A stretch of DNA of 64,000 nucleotides from Spirochaetia bacterium (GCA_021413825.1 JAIOPQ010000075.1:1-64000); one strand, 5' to 3'. Shown: positions 50,973 to 59,953, numbered from the stretch's first letter. The notes: generated from the letters alone by a model not told the origin. Made by a program: numbers and translations.

Positions 50973-53279
50973 ATGGCTAGAAATCTCATCATTATTGGCG
51001 GCGGTCCGCTACAAATGCCTCTCATCGACACTGCAAAATCGATGGGGCTCTTCACAATTGTCTTTGATATGACAGCAGATGCGCCTGGAATGAAGGCGGC
51101 GCACATGCAGGTTATTATGAGCACGCGCGACATAGATGGCTGCGTGCGCGAAGCTCGACGTCTCCGCGAAACAATGCAGATTCATGGAGTAGTAACCGCT
51201 GGCACCGACGCAAGCCGCGCTGTAGCTGCAATTGCAGGATCGCTTGATTTGCCCGGAATCCGTTATGCAGATTCTGAAGCCGCATCGAACAAAGTACTAA
51301 TGCGCAAACGCCTGCGTCAACATGGCGTTCCAATTCCTGATTTCCGTTCCGTCTGGTCCATTAAAGAAGCACGCGAAGCAATGGATGAGATGACCTTCCC
51401 ACTGGTGCTTAAACCCGCCGACAACATGGGCGCGCGCGGAGTAATCAAGATATCCGCACGAGAGGAAATTTATGCTGCATTCAAACATGCAAAGAAGCAT
51501 AGCCCCACGGGGGAAATGATTCTAGAAGAATACATGGAAGGCCCAGAGCTTTCCATCGATGCGCTAGCCTGGAATGGTCAGATTCAAATGACTGGAATTG
51601 CAGATCGCATCATCGCTCGCGAACCATACTTCGTTGAGCTTGGACATAACATGCCATCGTCTCTGCCCGAGTCTGTAATCCAGGAGGCGGCGGATGTTAT
51701 GAAAGCCGGGATGCGGGCTCTCGGCATTCATACTGGTGCAGGAAAAGGCGACATCAAACTGGCTAAATTGCCGCCGGGTCAGAAGAATCCTCGCCACAGA
51801 GCACCATACGATGACTACTCAATCAAAGTCGGAGAAATTGCGGCGCGTCTTTCAGGCGGCTACATGTCTTCGCATACATACCCACTTCACAGCGGAGTAA
51901 ATCTCCATAAAGCTGCAGTCCAAATTGCACTCGGCGACGAACCAACCTCGCTTGAAACTACTCGGCATTTTGTGGCTATCGAACGTGGAATACTCTCACG
52001 CCCAGGAAAAATCCTGGAGTTGAACGGCGTTGCTGAGATGAATCAGGTTCCCAGAATCGAGCATATTGTATTCACTCGCAAACCCGGCGATGTAGTTGTA
52101 GAAGCAACCAGCAACCTGGATAAGATCGGGCACATCATTGCATGCGCACCAACCCTGGAAGAAGCTGAAGCAGCAGCCCAGGAATGTTTGAATCGAGTTC
52201 AGATTTCAGTTGATGATACGTTCAGCGTAGACTGGAAATCGGTTGAAGACAAGGCACGCGAACGATTTGGCGACCAAGTTTGCTGGGTTTGCAAAACATG
52301 CGCTGGCAATTGTGCAAGTGGAGTACCCGGTATGGGTGGCCTCGGCAGCATGAACACCTTCAAGGACAACGCAGCCGCCCTTGCAGAAATTAGAATCATC
52401 CCGCGCTACATTCGCACCAATATTCAGCCGGATACTACGATGGAATTCCTGGGACGGAAGTTTGAAACACCAATCATGGCTGCCCCCATGACCGGAACAG
52501 CAACTAACATGCGTAATGCGATCGGAGAGTATGATCTTGCGCGCATTCTTGTTCATTCAAGCCGCGATTCAGGGAGCATTGCATGGGTGGGCGACGGAGC
52601 AACACCGGATCGCTATAAGACGATTTTCAAAGCGCTCGCTGAAGCCGATGGACTTGGCATTGCAATCTGCAAACCACGTTCTGATGAAGAAGCCCTTCTT
52701 GAGCGATTCCGCCTGGCGGAGGAAATGGGTCTCACTGCTATCGGGATGGATATTGATGCTATTTCATTTAGAACAATGGAACTCAAACGACTGGGGAGTT
52801 CGGCAAGAAACTTTGAAGCACTGCGCATGCTCCGCGATTCAGTAAAACTCCCATTTATCCTCAAAGGAATCATGTCACCCGAAGACGCTGAAGAATCCAT
52901 ACGCGCCGGAGTATCTGCGATCGTAGTAAGTAACCATGGTGGCCGTGTACTCGACGATATGCCGGGAACAGCGCGCGTGCTTCCGGAAATTGTAGCGCAG
53001 GTTCGCGGGAGAATTCCAGTAATCGTAGATGGAGGAATTCGCACAGGCCAGGATGTATTTAAGATGCTAGCACTTGGTGCGAGCGGCGTGTTGATCGGTC
53101 GACCTCTTGCAATCGCAGCAGTTGGCGGAGATCAACCTGCAGTTAAGTTTCTCTATTCAAAAATGCGCGATGAACTTTCGCGCACTATGAACCTCTGCGG
53201 AACGGAACGACTCGCTGATATTGAACCAGGATTTATTCGAATTTACCGCGAAAGCGAGAATGAAAGTCGGGTGAGCTGA
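50973..53279 (+). CDS. ATP-grasp ligase fused to FMN-dependent alpha-hydroxy acid dehydrogenase
   Basis: A 768-residue two-enzyme fusion. Residues about 1-400 are ATP-grasp: the pre-fold GGGPLQMPLIDTA, then FPLVLKPADNMGARGV (nucleotide and Mg site), EEYMEGPELSIDAL and GAGKGDIKLA. Residues about 450-760 are an FMN alpha/beta barrel of the lactate-oxidase family with Lys 631 (ILKG), His 655 and Arg 658 (SNHGGRVLD) and FMN-phosphate IVDGGIRTGQD, GLLIGRP-like GVLIGRPLA. A CWVCKTCAGNC cluster (Cys 437, 440, 443, 447) lies between. The product is unknown; one enzyme may supply the other. GGAGG is at 50964-50968. Confidence 0.9.
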   Translation: MARNLIIIGGGPLQMPLIDTAKSMGLFTIVFDMTADAPGMKAAHMQVIMSTRDIDGCVREARRLRETMQIHGVVTAGTDASRAVAAIAGSLDLPGIRYADSEAASNKVLMRKRLRQHGVPIPDFRSVWSIKEAREAMDEMTFPLVLKPADNMGARGVIKISAREEIYAAFKHAKKHSPTGEMILEEYMEGPELSIDALAWNGQIQMTGIADRIIAREPYFVELGHNMPSSLPESVIQEAADVMKAGMRALGIHTGAGKGDIKLAKLPPGQKNPRHRAPYDDYSIKVGEIAARLSGGYMSSHTYPLHSGVNLHKAAVQIALGDEPTSLETTRHFVAIERGILSRPGKILELNGVAEMNQVPRIEHIVFTRKPGDVVVEATSNLDKIGHIIACAPTLEEAEAAAQECLNRVQISVDDTFSVDWKSVEDKARERFGDQVCWVCKTCAGNCASGVPGMGGLGSMNTFKDNAAALAEIRIIPRYIRTNIQPDTTMEFLGRKFETPIMAAPMTGTATNMRNAIGEYDLARILVHSSRDSGSIAWVGDGATPDRYKTIFKALAEADGLGIAICKPRSDEEALLERFRLAEEMGLTAIGMDIDAISFRTMELKRLGSSARNFEALRMLRDSVKLPFILKGIMSPEDAEESIRAGVSAIVVSNHGGRVLDDMPGTARVLPEIVAQVRGRIPVIVDGGIRTGQDVFKMLALGASGVLIGRPLAIAAVGGDQPAVKFLYSKMRDELSRTMNLCGTERLADIEPGFIRIYRESENESRVS

Positions 53280-53303
53280 GATCACGGGGAAAGGAGCAAC
53301 CGG

Positions 53304-54437
53304 CTATTGTCGTTCCCTTTTAGAAATATCGCCCGCAATTTTCTGCGCATCACGCGCGATTTCCCGTATTTGTCCGGTGGGTGATATCCAGAAGCCACAA
53401 AAATACAAACGATCTTTGCCAAAATACTTCTGCCTGTCCGCACTGACTTTAAGATCTTCGAATCGCTCTTTATCCACGTGAATGATACTCGCATAGTCCC
53501 TATAGTAACCGATGCCCGCTACAATCGCGTCAAAATCTTCCTGGCTGCCATCTTCAAAAAAAACCGAACGGTTGTGAATATGATCAATGTTACCGCGGAC
53601 TTTGATGTGCCCTCTTCTGATATGGTCTAGAGTGCCGATATCCAACAGCGGCACGGCGCCATCTTTATGAATTTGTTCCAATGGCCCGTACGGAAGCTTT
53701 TTGAGACCTAGTTTAGTAATATCCCCAACAAGCCACTTCATGAGCGGTGCATTCAGTTTATCCGCAACCCTCGGCGGCAGAAAATTCATGAGCAAGCCCA
53801 ATTGAAGAACAGGAACACCGAAAACATCGCGAGGAATTACATTGACCGGGGATCGCACCGCCATCGATGGTACCGCACCTTGTTCGAATAAATCAATGGC
53901 GATTTCGCAGGCAGAATTACCAAAGCCCACGACGAGGACCTTTTGGCCGCTGAAGTCCTTGCCTGATTTATATCCATAGCTGTGCAGTATTTTCCCGGGA
54001 AAGGTTTCCATCCCTTTAAAGTTTACGGGTTTTGGTTTTCCGAATGGGCCGGTAGCAACGATGACGTATTTTGATTTAAACGCGGTCTTCTTTGTTTCTG
54101 AAATCCAGTATTCGCCATCCCTTTTCACAGATAAGGCTTCCGTATTAAAAACCGGATTGATTTCAAACTCGCGTTGATAATCGATTAAATAATCAACCAC
54201 CTCTTGCCGTGAAGGGTAGAGTGGAATTGTTTTGCCAAATCCTCTATAGGGTAGGCCTGACAATTTCTTGCTTGTGTGCAGGTGCAATCTGTCATAATGA
54301 GTGTGCCATGCTGGCGCAATTTGCGATTGCTTTTCGATGATGACATAACTGATTCCCTTTTTGCGAAGCGAAGCAGCGCAGGCGAGCCCCGAAATGCTGG
54401 CCCCAATAATAAGCGTATTTGTCTCGTTCATTTTCAT
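53304..54437 (-). CDS. Flavin-containing monooxygenase-like protein
   Basis: A 377-residue FAD/NADPH protein. The FAD motif is GASISGL (a variant of GxGxxG), an AWHTHYDRLHLHT stretch follows, the NADPH motif is GFGNSACEIAIDL, and ATGPFGKPKP and GIGYYRDY are typical of FMO and YUCCA-like enzymes. It should oxygenate a soft nucleophile; substrate unknown. AGAGGTAACAGTT is upstream of ATG 54437. Its upstream end borders the degenerate tRNA-Ser fragment. Confidence 0.85.
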   Translation of the reverse strand: MKMNETNTLIIGASISGLACAASLRKKGISYVIIEKQSQIAPAWHTHYDRLHLHTSKKLSGLPYRGFGKTIPLYPSRQEVVDYLIDYQREFEINPVFNTEALSVKRDGEYWISETKKTAFKSKYVIVATGPFGKPKPVNFKGMETFPGKILHSYGYKSGKDFSGQKVLVVGFGNSACEIAIDLFEQGAVPSMAVRSPVNVIPRDVFGVPVLQLGLLMNFLPPRVADKLNAPLMKWLVGDITKLGLKKLPYGPLEQIHKDGAVPLLDIGTLDHIRRGHIKVRGNIDHIHNRSVFFEDGSQEDFDAIVAGIGYYRDYASIIHVDKERFEDLKVSADRQKYFGKDRLYFCGFWISPTGQIREIARDAQKIAGDISKRERQ

Positions 54438-54451
54438 AACTGTTACCTCTG

Positions 54452-54511
54452 TTTGAGGGCGGGATTCGAACCCTCGGTATCCTGGGTATACACCTTCCAG
54501 GCAAGCACACT
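54452..54511 (-). pseudogene. Degenerate tRNA-Ser (GGA-like) 3' fragment
   Basis: On the minus strand the sequence runs from a CTGGAAG-type anticodon loop through a GTAT/ATAC variable stem and a GGGTTCGAATCCC T-arm to a CCCTCAAAC acceptor end. The order and long variable arm are those of tRNA-Ser. The 5' half (D-arm, acceptor 5' strand) is missing, the anticodon stem is mispaired and the T-stem has one mismatch, so it is not functional. Such 3' fragments arise when an element integrates at a tRNA gene. No intact tRNA-Ser is seen in the window. Confidence 0.7.
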
Positions 54512-54617
54512 AAGGATATCAAGAAATTACAGCCTGAAGAAGCTGATGAACTCCGTGGTGGGACGTTGTTTACGCCTGCCCCAGTAAGACAAAAAAGCCA
54601 AAAATGGTTGACTCAAT

Positions 54618-54646
54618 TTGCTCGTATAAGTATTTGCTTATATAAT
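54618..54646 (+). promoter_or_regulatory. Promoter and inverted-repeat operator of the arsR operon
   Basis: TTGCTC (-35, 54618-54623) and TATAAT (-10, 54641-54646) are 17 bases apart. The spacer contains TATAAG and CTTATA (54625-54630 and 54637-54642), an inverted repeat suited to ArsR self-control. The expected transcription start is at or next to the ATG at 54652, so the mRNA may be leaderless. Confidence 0.65.
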
Positions 54647-54651
54647 AGATT

Positions 54652-54990
54652 ATGCATTCTACTAAACGACTCGACTCTACCTTTGCCGCCCTGGCAGATC
54701 CCACACGCAGGGCAATTCTAGGACGCCTTGCCAGAGGAGAAAAAACCGTAACGGCCCTTGTGAGGTCGTTTAGAATGAGTCAGCCTGCAATTTCGCAACA
54801 CCTCAAGGTGCTGGAAAATGCCGGCCTGATTTCAACTACCGTCCGGGCGCAAGAACGTCCGCGACGTCTCGAAACGCGGCCGCTCATGGAGGCGACTGAT
54901 TGGATAGAGAGGAATCGTAAGCTTTGGGAGGGGAAGTACAAGCAATTGGACAGACTATTGGAAGAATTGAAACTGGAGGAAACAAAATGA
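54652..54990 (+). CDS. ArsR-family transcription regulator
   Basis: A 112-residue winged-helix regulator: ALADPTRRAILGRLARGE, MSQPAISQHLKVLENAGLI and a basic C-terminus. No metal-binding cysteine cluster is visible, so it senses something other than arsenite or is a stress-type member. It overlaps the next gene by ATGA and probably represses its own operon. ArsR-SRPBCC-DHFR-like triads are common in bacteria. Confidence 0.92.
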   Translation: MHSTKRLDSTFAALADPTRRAILGRLARGEKTVTALVRSFRMSQPAISQHLKVLENAGLISTTVRAQERPRRLETRPLMEATDWIERNRKLWEGKYKQLDRLLEELKLEETK

Positions 54991-55499
54991 CGAATAAGAT
55001 AGGAAACAAGAAAGAACTGAAACTAGAAGTGCGTGGGGACCGCGAGGTTGTCTTAACCCGCTACTTTGATGCGACGCCGGCCAGGCTATTTGACTGCCAC
55101 ACCAAACCAGAATTGATGCGGCGTTGGTTAACTCCCCCGGAAGGCTGGACCTGCGATAGTTGCGAGGTTGATCTCAAGGTGGGTGGTAGATTTCTGAATG
55201 TCTTCTTAAGTCCACAGAAGCAGAAATTCGGCGTCTGCGGAACATTCAAAGAGATCGTTAAACCCGAGCGCTTTGTGAGTAGCGAATTCTTTCTCACTGA
55301 TGTGGATAGCTACCGAGCAGACAGTCCGGATGATCCGAACGCTGCGCTACAAACGTATACCTTCGTGGTTCACGGTGAGCAGACATTGATGACATTGAGC
55401 TTGCTCTATCCGTCAGCCGAGATTTGCAAGTCAGCCCTTGAGACTGGCATGGCCGACGAAGCGTGTTACGAGAAACTCGATGAACTACTTGCGAGCTAA
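54987..55499 (+). CDS. SRPBCC/AHSA1-domain protein
   Basis: A 170-residue START-like protein. RYFDATPARLFDCHTKPELMRRW is the standard AHSA1 opening, followed by VDLKVGGRF and FKEIVKPERFV, up to about residue 168. These proteins bind hydrophobic ligands; in ArsR-linked operons their role is unknown. ATG 54987 overlaps the ArsR stop by four bases (ATGA). Confidence 0.88.
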   Translation: MTNKIGNKKELKLEVRGDREVVLTRYFDATPARLFDCHTKPELMRRWLTPPEGWTCDSCEVDLKVGGRFLNVFLSPQKQKFGVCGTFKEIVKPERFVSSEFFLTDVDSYRADSPDDPNAALQTYTFVVHGEQTLMTLSLLYPSAEICKSALETGMADEACYEKLDELLAS

Positions 55500-55528
55500 G
55501 GTGAAGATTCAAACAGGCAGGCCATGAT

Positions 55529-56122
55529 ATGAGAAAAATAAAGATCATCGAACACATCTCGTTAGACGGTGTGATCCAGGCGCCAGGCGGACCCACCGAA
55601 GATGAAGATGGTGATTACAAATATGGTGGTTGGACCTCAGCGTTTGGTGATCCGGCCGTACGTGATGCAATCGCCCAGGCCCACACGAAGGGCTTCGATC
55701 TGCTGCTTGGCCGCCGTACCTATGATATCTGGAGTCACCACTGGCCGAAGGTCACGAACAATCCAATGGCGGACAGTTTGAATGCTGCGACGAAATATGT
55801 TGCGACCCATCGACCGGAGACTCTCGGATGGGGTCCGGCGAACGACCTGGGCAAAGACATCGTGGATGGTATCAGTCGCATAAAATCCGTGGATGGAACT
55901 GATTTGATAACCTGGGGAAGTTCAACGCTGACACCCGTGCTGCTCGGCCACGGGTTGGTTGACGAGGTTCTGCTGTTTGTTTACCCGGTCTTACTGGGCA
56001 AGGGCAAACGTTTCTTCTCGGATGAAGTCGAACCGCGCGCGCTTGCGCTGGTCAGCTCAAAAACTGTCCCGTCAGGTGTGATCATAAGCAAATACAAATA
56101 CACGGGATTGATTCGTAGCTAG
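55529..56122 (+). CDS. DHFR-like / RibD C-terminal reductase
   Basis: A 197-residue protein of the RibD_C/dihydrofolate-reductase fold. EHISLDGVIQAPGGP opens the Rossmann-like region, LLLGRRTYDIW and WGSSTLTPVLLGHGLVDEV follow, and a YPVLLGKGKRFF segment ends it. It likely reduces a pterin-, flavin- or riboflavin-like substrate with NADPH. It is the third gene of the ArsR operon, 29 bases after the SRPBCC gene. Confidence 0.88.
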   Translation: MRKIKIIEHISLDGVIQAPGGPTEDEDGDYKYGGWTSAFGDPAVRDAIAQAHTKGFDLLLGRRTYDIWSHHWPKVTNNPMADSLNAATKYVATHRPETLGWGPANDLGKDIVDGISRIKSVDGTDLITWGSSTLTPVLLGHGLVDEVLLFVYPVLLGKGKRFFSDEVEPRALALVSSKTVPSGVIISKYKYTGLIRS

Positions 56123-56145
56123 TTCGACGTTAGGCGCTCATTCTT

Positions 56146-56182
56146 GCCTTCTGGAACCTTGCATTGCGTAGTTTCAGAAGGC
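56146..56182 (+). terminator. Hairpin after the arsR operon
   Basis: A 12-base stem (GCCTTCTGGAAC with GTTTCAGAAGGC, one G-T pair) encloses a 13-base loop. It lies 24 bases after the DHFR-like stop. No T-run follows, so termination would need Rho or another factor. Confidence 0.45.
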
Positions 56183-56253
56183 ACTACTCATCACCTGCGG
56201 TTCTTTGCCCTGGAAAGAAATCGACGGAAACAGACGGTTCCTGACAATCAGGC

Positions 56254-57003
56254 ATGAAATTCATGCGCATCTCAGGTATCCTTGCAATGGCCCTGATATC
56301 ACATTGCATCTACGTGCAGACCCGTGAGTCCCAGCCCCTGAGGACATCAGTCCCAACGATTCTCTCCCCTCAATCGACAAAGAAGAACGAAATACGATTT
56401 GCCTACTACACGTATCGTCCGGCCGTTTATCCTCTGGAAGTGTTCACCCAGAATCTCCTTGCTGGAGAATTTCAAAATGCACTTTCGAGATTAGATTTCG
56501 AATACGCTCCAGCACAAAATGATTCCAGAGCACTGGAAATACTTTTCGAGAACAACTATGTACCGGTCTGGCTGGAGGTTAAGAATACATCAGACCAGTT
56601 GATTTATCCCAGAAACGTAATCTCACTCGAAACCACAAATGGGCCGATCGCGCCCATTTATCCAGCCGAGATACCGCAGCACTTCAGTAAGCTTAACTGG
56701 AAGGCTGTGGCCGCGAATACGTATAACTTTACGGTGATTGTGGTAGTCCTGGCAGCCATGATATCCATTGGCAATATTCCATTGGCCGGGCCTCCGGCGG
56801 AAAATTCAAAACCAAAGATAGAACGTCGTGAGCTATTCAATCCTCTTGATATCTCTCAGGAAATTAAATACGAAACGCTGCTGTTCTCAATGGACCCTCT
56901 AAAACCGAAGCAGGGGCGCGCGGGTCTGGTAATATTTAAGCATCGGACTACGCCAGACTGGAAAACCCTGGAAGTACGAATGGACACAAGCCAGCTTCGT
57001 TAG
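56254..57003 (+). CDS. Lipoprotein of unknown function with a mid-protein helix
   Basis: A 249-residue protein with a lipoprotein-like signal (Cys in SHCIY). A single hydrophobic helix near residues 156-175 (NFTVIVVVLAAMISIG) could span a membrane. The rest is beta-rich, with NNYVPVWLEVKN, a strand pair common to carboxypeptidase-like beta-sandwiches. Family not recognised. It ends 2 bases before the stop of the convergent CAP-domain gene. Confidence 0.5.
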   Translation: MKFMRISGILAMALISHCIYVQTRESQPLRTSVPTILSPQSTKKNEIRFAYYTYRPAVYPLEVFTQNLLAGEFQNALSRLDFEYAPAQNDSRALEILFENNYVPVWLEVKNTSDQLIYPRNVISLETTNGPIAPIYPAEIPQHFSKLNWKAVAANTYNFTVIVVVLAAMISIGNIPLAGPPAENSKPKIERRELFNPLDISQEIKYETLLFSMDPLKPKQGRAGLVIFKHRTTPDWKTLEVRMDTSQLR

Positions 57004-57004
57004 C

Positions 57005-57556
57005 TCATTCTGGATCAGATCCAAACCAGGCGGATGCATAGTTGTCGGATAGAGTCCCGCCGATCACATGCCATTCTATTCCTGCCCATGGTCCTTCGTT
57101 CAGCATAACTGCTCTGTGTCCGGAGCTCCGCGCCCAGCGATCCACAGCAAGCCAGGGAGTCATCGCTTGCTTTTTTTCTGAATCGAATGCCGCCGCCGCA
57201 ATCTCATAGCCGTTGCCCTTGTAGGTGGAGAGTTCGCGGGGTTTGTTCCACATGCATTTACTTTCCTTCTGATCATCAGTGTAACAACATGGAGTCCAGT
57301 TTCCGCCGACAGACCAGCTATGGAGGTTACAGTTCTTTGCACGCTTTGTTGCATTTATTTGCATGTCACGAACGTGAATCTGTCCCACCTGCGTAAGTGC
57401 GCGTGAAATTGGAATTCGTCTCAAGCCGCGCGCGGCGCGAAAATCGTTTATGATCTCCGGCAGTGATTTACCCTGCATGGATGGATTGTAATCCAGATAG
57501 TTTCCGCCAGTGCAGGCCGAAAGGAGGAATAGAGCTAGCAGTGAATAACGACGCAC
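57005..57556 (-). CDS. CAP/SCP-domain lipoprotein
   Basis: A 183-residue lipoprotein (lipobox LSAC). The CAP fold (about 35-180) shows INDFRAARGLRRI, the late SSGHRAVMLN motif and extra cysteines (CNLHSW, CCYTDDQ) that stabilise it. The Glu of GYEIAAAAF sits in the usual position of CAP active-site-like ligands. CAP proteins act in secreted, often host- or lipid-related roles; here unknown. The GTG start (57556) overlaps the upstream metallo-hydrolase stop by one base. Confidence 0.75.
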   Translation of the reverse strand: MRRYSLLALFLLSACTGGNYLDYNPSMQGKSLPEIINDFRAARGLRRIPISRALTQVGQIHVRDMQINATKRAKNCNLHSWSVGGNWTPCCYTDDQKESKCMWNKPRELSTYKGNGYEIAAAAFDSEKKQAMTPWLAVDRWARSSGHRAVMLNEGPWAGIEWHVIGGTLSDNYASAWFGSDPE

Positions 57557-58491
57557 TATAGAAATCCTTCCACGATTGATTTGCTTTCAAACAGCTCTTT
57601 CAGTCTCTCTGCATCGTGTGCCGGAACAATTTGAATCTTGTTCTCAGGGTCGTTTAGCACATTAGAAAGCATCCGTATCTGCGAAGCAACAAGGGCCCGA
57701 TTCTCCTGTAAGAACATCAAATTCAAGAGATAAGCTTTGCCCTTTAGCTTACGAATATTCTCCATACTCCAGACAATGTCGCCCACAAGCAGGAATTCTG
57801 TTCCATTCTTGAGCGTAACATAGATAAACTGAGTTCCCGGACTGTGGCTTGGCGTTTTGATCAGCACGATTCCAGGAGCCGGAGAAATAAAATGCTCAAA
57901 CTCAAGTGGCTTAAGCGATTGAATCACGCGCAATGCTTCAGGAGTAAACTGTTCTGGTTGGCGAAACGGATCGTTTATTTGTTCTTTTGTAAGGACCAGT
58001 TTGTCTTTAAGGTTTTGCACGTTAGGCGATATAGCAATACCGCCAATGTGATCTGGATGCTCGTGCGTAAGTAAGATCTGCGACGCCTTCAGCATGGCGT
58101 CTTGCATTGCATCGAATCGTTCCGGATAGTACGGCGCATCTGGTGCCATGGCCTTGTGCTCTTTCTGCCCCATTGCAGAATCTATGATAATAGTTTTGTT
58201 TCCAGGATAGACGATCTGAAAGGATGCAAACACCATCGAGATTTTTCGAGTGAGACCCTCCCCCGCAACAACGGCAGAAGCAGGAAACGCACCTTCCCCG
58301 ATTACAAGCGCGTGCAGACTTTCTGGCAGTGGTCCTTTGGACTCATGCGCCAATGCTCGAATTGTTTTTAGATTCAGGCTGAAATCGGATTTTTCCGGGA
58401 CTGGAGATCGATCTAGAAGCGCAACCTTGCCTATCCAGAGAATGGAGAGGATTACAACGGCAATGATGCCTATCTTTTTCAATCGAGCCAT
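57556..58491 (-). CDS. MBL-fold metallo-hydrolase, membrane-anchored
   Basis: About 311 residues. One helix at the N-terminus (about 5-22) anchors the protein. The zinc motif THEHPDHIGG (HxHxDH) is near residue 142; later ligands are in PSHSPGTQF, VGDIVWS and APAHDAERL. It is a metallo-beta-lactamase-fold hydrolase of unknown substrate, acting outside the cytoplasm if the anchor is a signal. Its stop overlaps the CAP gene start as TAGTG, so the two are coupled. Confidence 0.85.
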   Translation of the reverse strand: MARLKKIGIIAVVILSILWIGKVALLDRSPVPEKSDFSLNLKTIRALAHESKGPLPESLHALVIGEGAFPASAVVAGEGLTRKISMVFASFQIVYPGNKTIIIDSAMGQKEHKAMAPDAPYYPERFDAMQDAMLKASQILLTHEHPDHIGGIAISPNVQNLKDKLVLTKEQINDPFRQPEQFTPEALRVIQSLKPLEFEHFISPAPGIVLIKTPSHSPGTQFIYVTLKNGTEFLLVGDIVWSMENIRKLKGKAYLLNLMFLQENRALVASQIRMLSNVLNDPENKIQIVPAHDAERLKELFESKSIVEGFL

Positions 58492-58581
58492 GGCCAAAAT
58501 TCGGTTTGAAGCACTGACTGCATAGTCTTTTTGGAAAGGTCAGCCAAACCAATTGATACGTTCAGCATAATAATGCGCTGA

Positions 58582-59880
58582 TCAAATTATTCTTGAAGCT
58601 TTCCGAATTTCCTTTCTTAGTTCAGATCTAAACGTCGGATAGTCAACTTCCGTCGAATGGCGCGGGGTTTTGATAAACCGAAAATGCGGGTTTCGCATTT
58701 CGCGCTCGATTAGTTGTGAAATATTCACTGGCCTTGTGTATCGCCCTTCAATTTCAAGACAGGCTAACTTCGCTTGAAAATCGGCCATAGGCCAGATGCA
58801 TCCCAGAGGCTGGAACAAACCTATGAAATACAAGTTCTTGATCTCAGGATGGAACATCTTTTTCCAGAGGGGAATTTCAGTTCTTCCCTTGAAATCTATG
58901 AATGACTTATCGAAAAATGGAAATGAAATATGATAACCAGTTGCAGCAATTATAACATCAAACGTTTCAGATGTGCCATCAGTAAAGTGAACGATTCTTC
59001 CTTCCAGTCTTGAGACGCCTGGTTTGGTTCCAATCTCACCATGGCGAATAGCATAGAATAGTTCCGAGTTCACGGTTGGGTGTCCTTCCATTACCCCGTA
59101 ATCAGGAATTGGAATTCCGTATTTAGTATTCTTGCCCTGCCAGATCAACAATGTCATTCGAAGGATCCATTGCCGAATTCCTTTGGGAATCCAGACGGTT
59201 CTGTGATACAACACGTCGCACGGAACTCCGAACATGAACTTGGGAAGGAACCAGTGCCCTCGACGCATTGAAATAAATGTTCGACTTGCAACGCGCGAAC
59301 AATCGACGGCAATATCAGCGGCTGAGTTTCCACCACCAATCACTAGAACCCGCTTACCACGGAATGGCTCTGACTTCTTATACTCATGCGAATGCATGAA
59401 CTTACCGGTGAAGGTTCCTTCGTATTTAGGCGGAGCCGGATCCCAGTGATGGCCATTCGCAACCATCAGGTAATCAAAATATTCAACCCTCTTCTCGCGA
59501 GGCCCTTTTGAAGTTACCTTCCAAACGCCGCTGTGGTCCAGCTCCGCGTGCGTTACTTCTGTATGAAATCGCACACGAGATGAAATATCAAAATTCTGCG
59601 CATAGTTTTCAAAATACTCGCGCAATTGTGAATGTGATGGATAGTCCGGAAAAGCAGCAGGGAACGGAAAATCCTCATACGCTGATAATGTTTTAGAACT
59701 AATTATATGAGTTGTTTCATATACGCTTGAGTGCCCGGGCTTATCGCGAAAGACCCAGTTCCCGCCAACTTCACCGCTTTTCTCAAAAATTACCAGACTC
59801 TCAGCCAGGCCGGAGGTGATCACATTCTTTGCGGCTGCAAGTCCGGATGGGCCGGCACCAATGATACAAATCCTGGGCAT
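58582..59880 (-). CDS. Flavin-containing monooxygenase
   Basis: A 432-residue FMO. FAD motif GAGPSGLAAAK, the FMO fingerprint FTGKFMHSHEYKK (FxGxxxHxxxY), NADPH motif GGGNSAADIAVD and ATGYHISFPFF are all present. It oxygenates N- or S-containing substrates with NADPH and oxygen. A second, shorter FMO-like gene lies about 4 kb away (53304). It stands alone between the metallo-hydrolase and the CBS gene. Confidence 0.93.
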   Translation of the reverse strand: MPRICIIGAGPSGLAAAKNVITSGLAESLVIFEKSGEVGGNWVFRDKPGHSSVYETTHIISSKTLSAYEDFPFPAAFPDYPSHSQLREYFENYAQNFDISSRVRFHTEVTHAELDHSGVWKVTSKGPREKRVEYFDYLMVANGHHWDPAPPKYEGTFTGKFMHSHEYKKSEPFRGKRVLVIGGGNSAADIAVDCSRVASRTFISMRRGHWFLPKFMFGVPCDVLYHRTVWIPKGIRQWILRMTLLIWQGKNTKYGIPIPDYGVMEGHPTVNSELFYAIRHGEIGTKPGVSRLEGRIVHFTDGTSETFDVIIAATGYHISFPFFDKSFIDFKGRTEIPLWKKMFHPEIKNLYFIGLFQPLGCIWPMADFQAKLACLEIEGRYTRPVNISQLIEREMRNPHFRFIKTPRHSTEVDYPTFRSELRKEIRKASRII

Positions 59881-59953
59881 GCGACAAACGGTGCGGATGC
59901 AAGATCGCCGTCATGCGGTAATTGGGTTTACTGCGAGGAATTTGGGCAACGAT

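Noticed and set aside
54657-56122. Complete genomic island
   Set aside because: Only a tRNA fragment supports it; there is no integrase, second repeat or base composition break, and core-type genes follow up to hppA.
56124-56135. GACGTTAGGC, like an integron attC core site, after the DHFR-like gene
   Set aside because: No matching inverse core is found 60-130 bases away, and no integrase is present. The same word occurs inside several genes.
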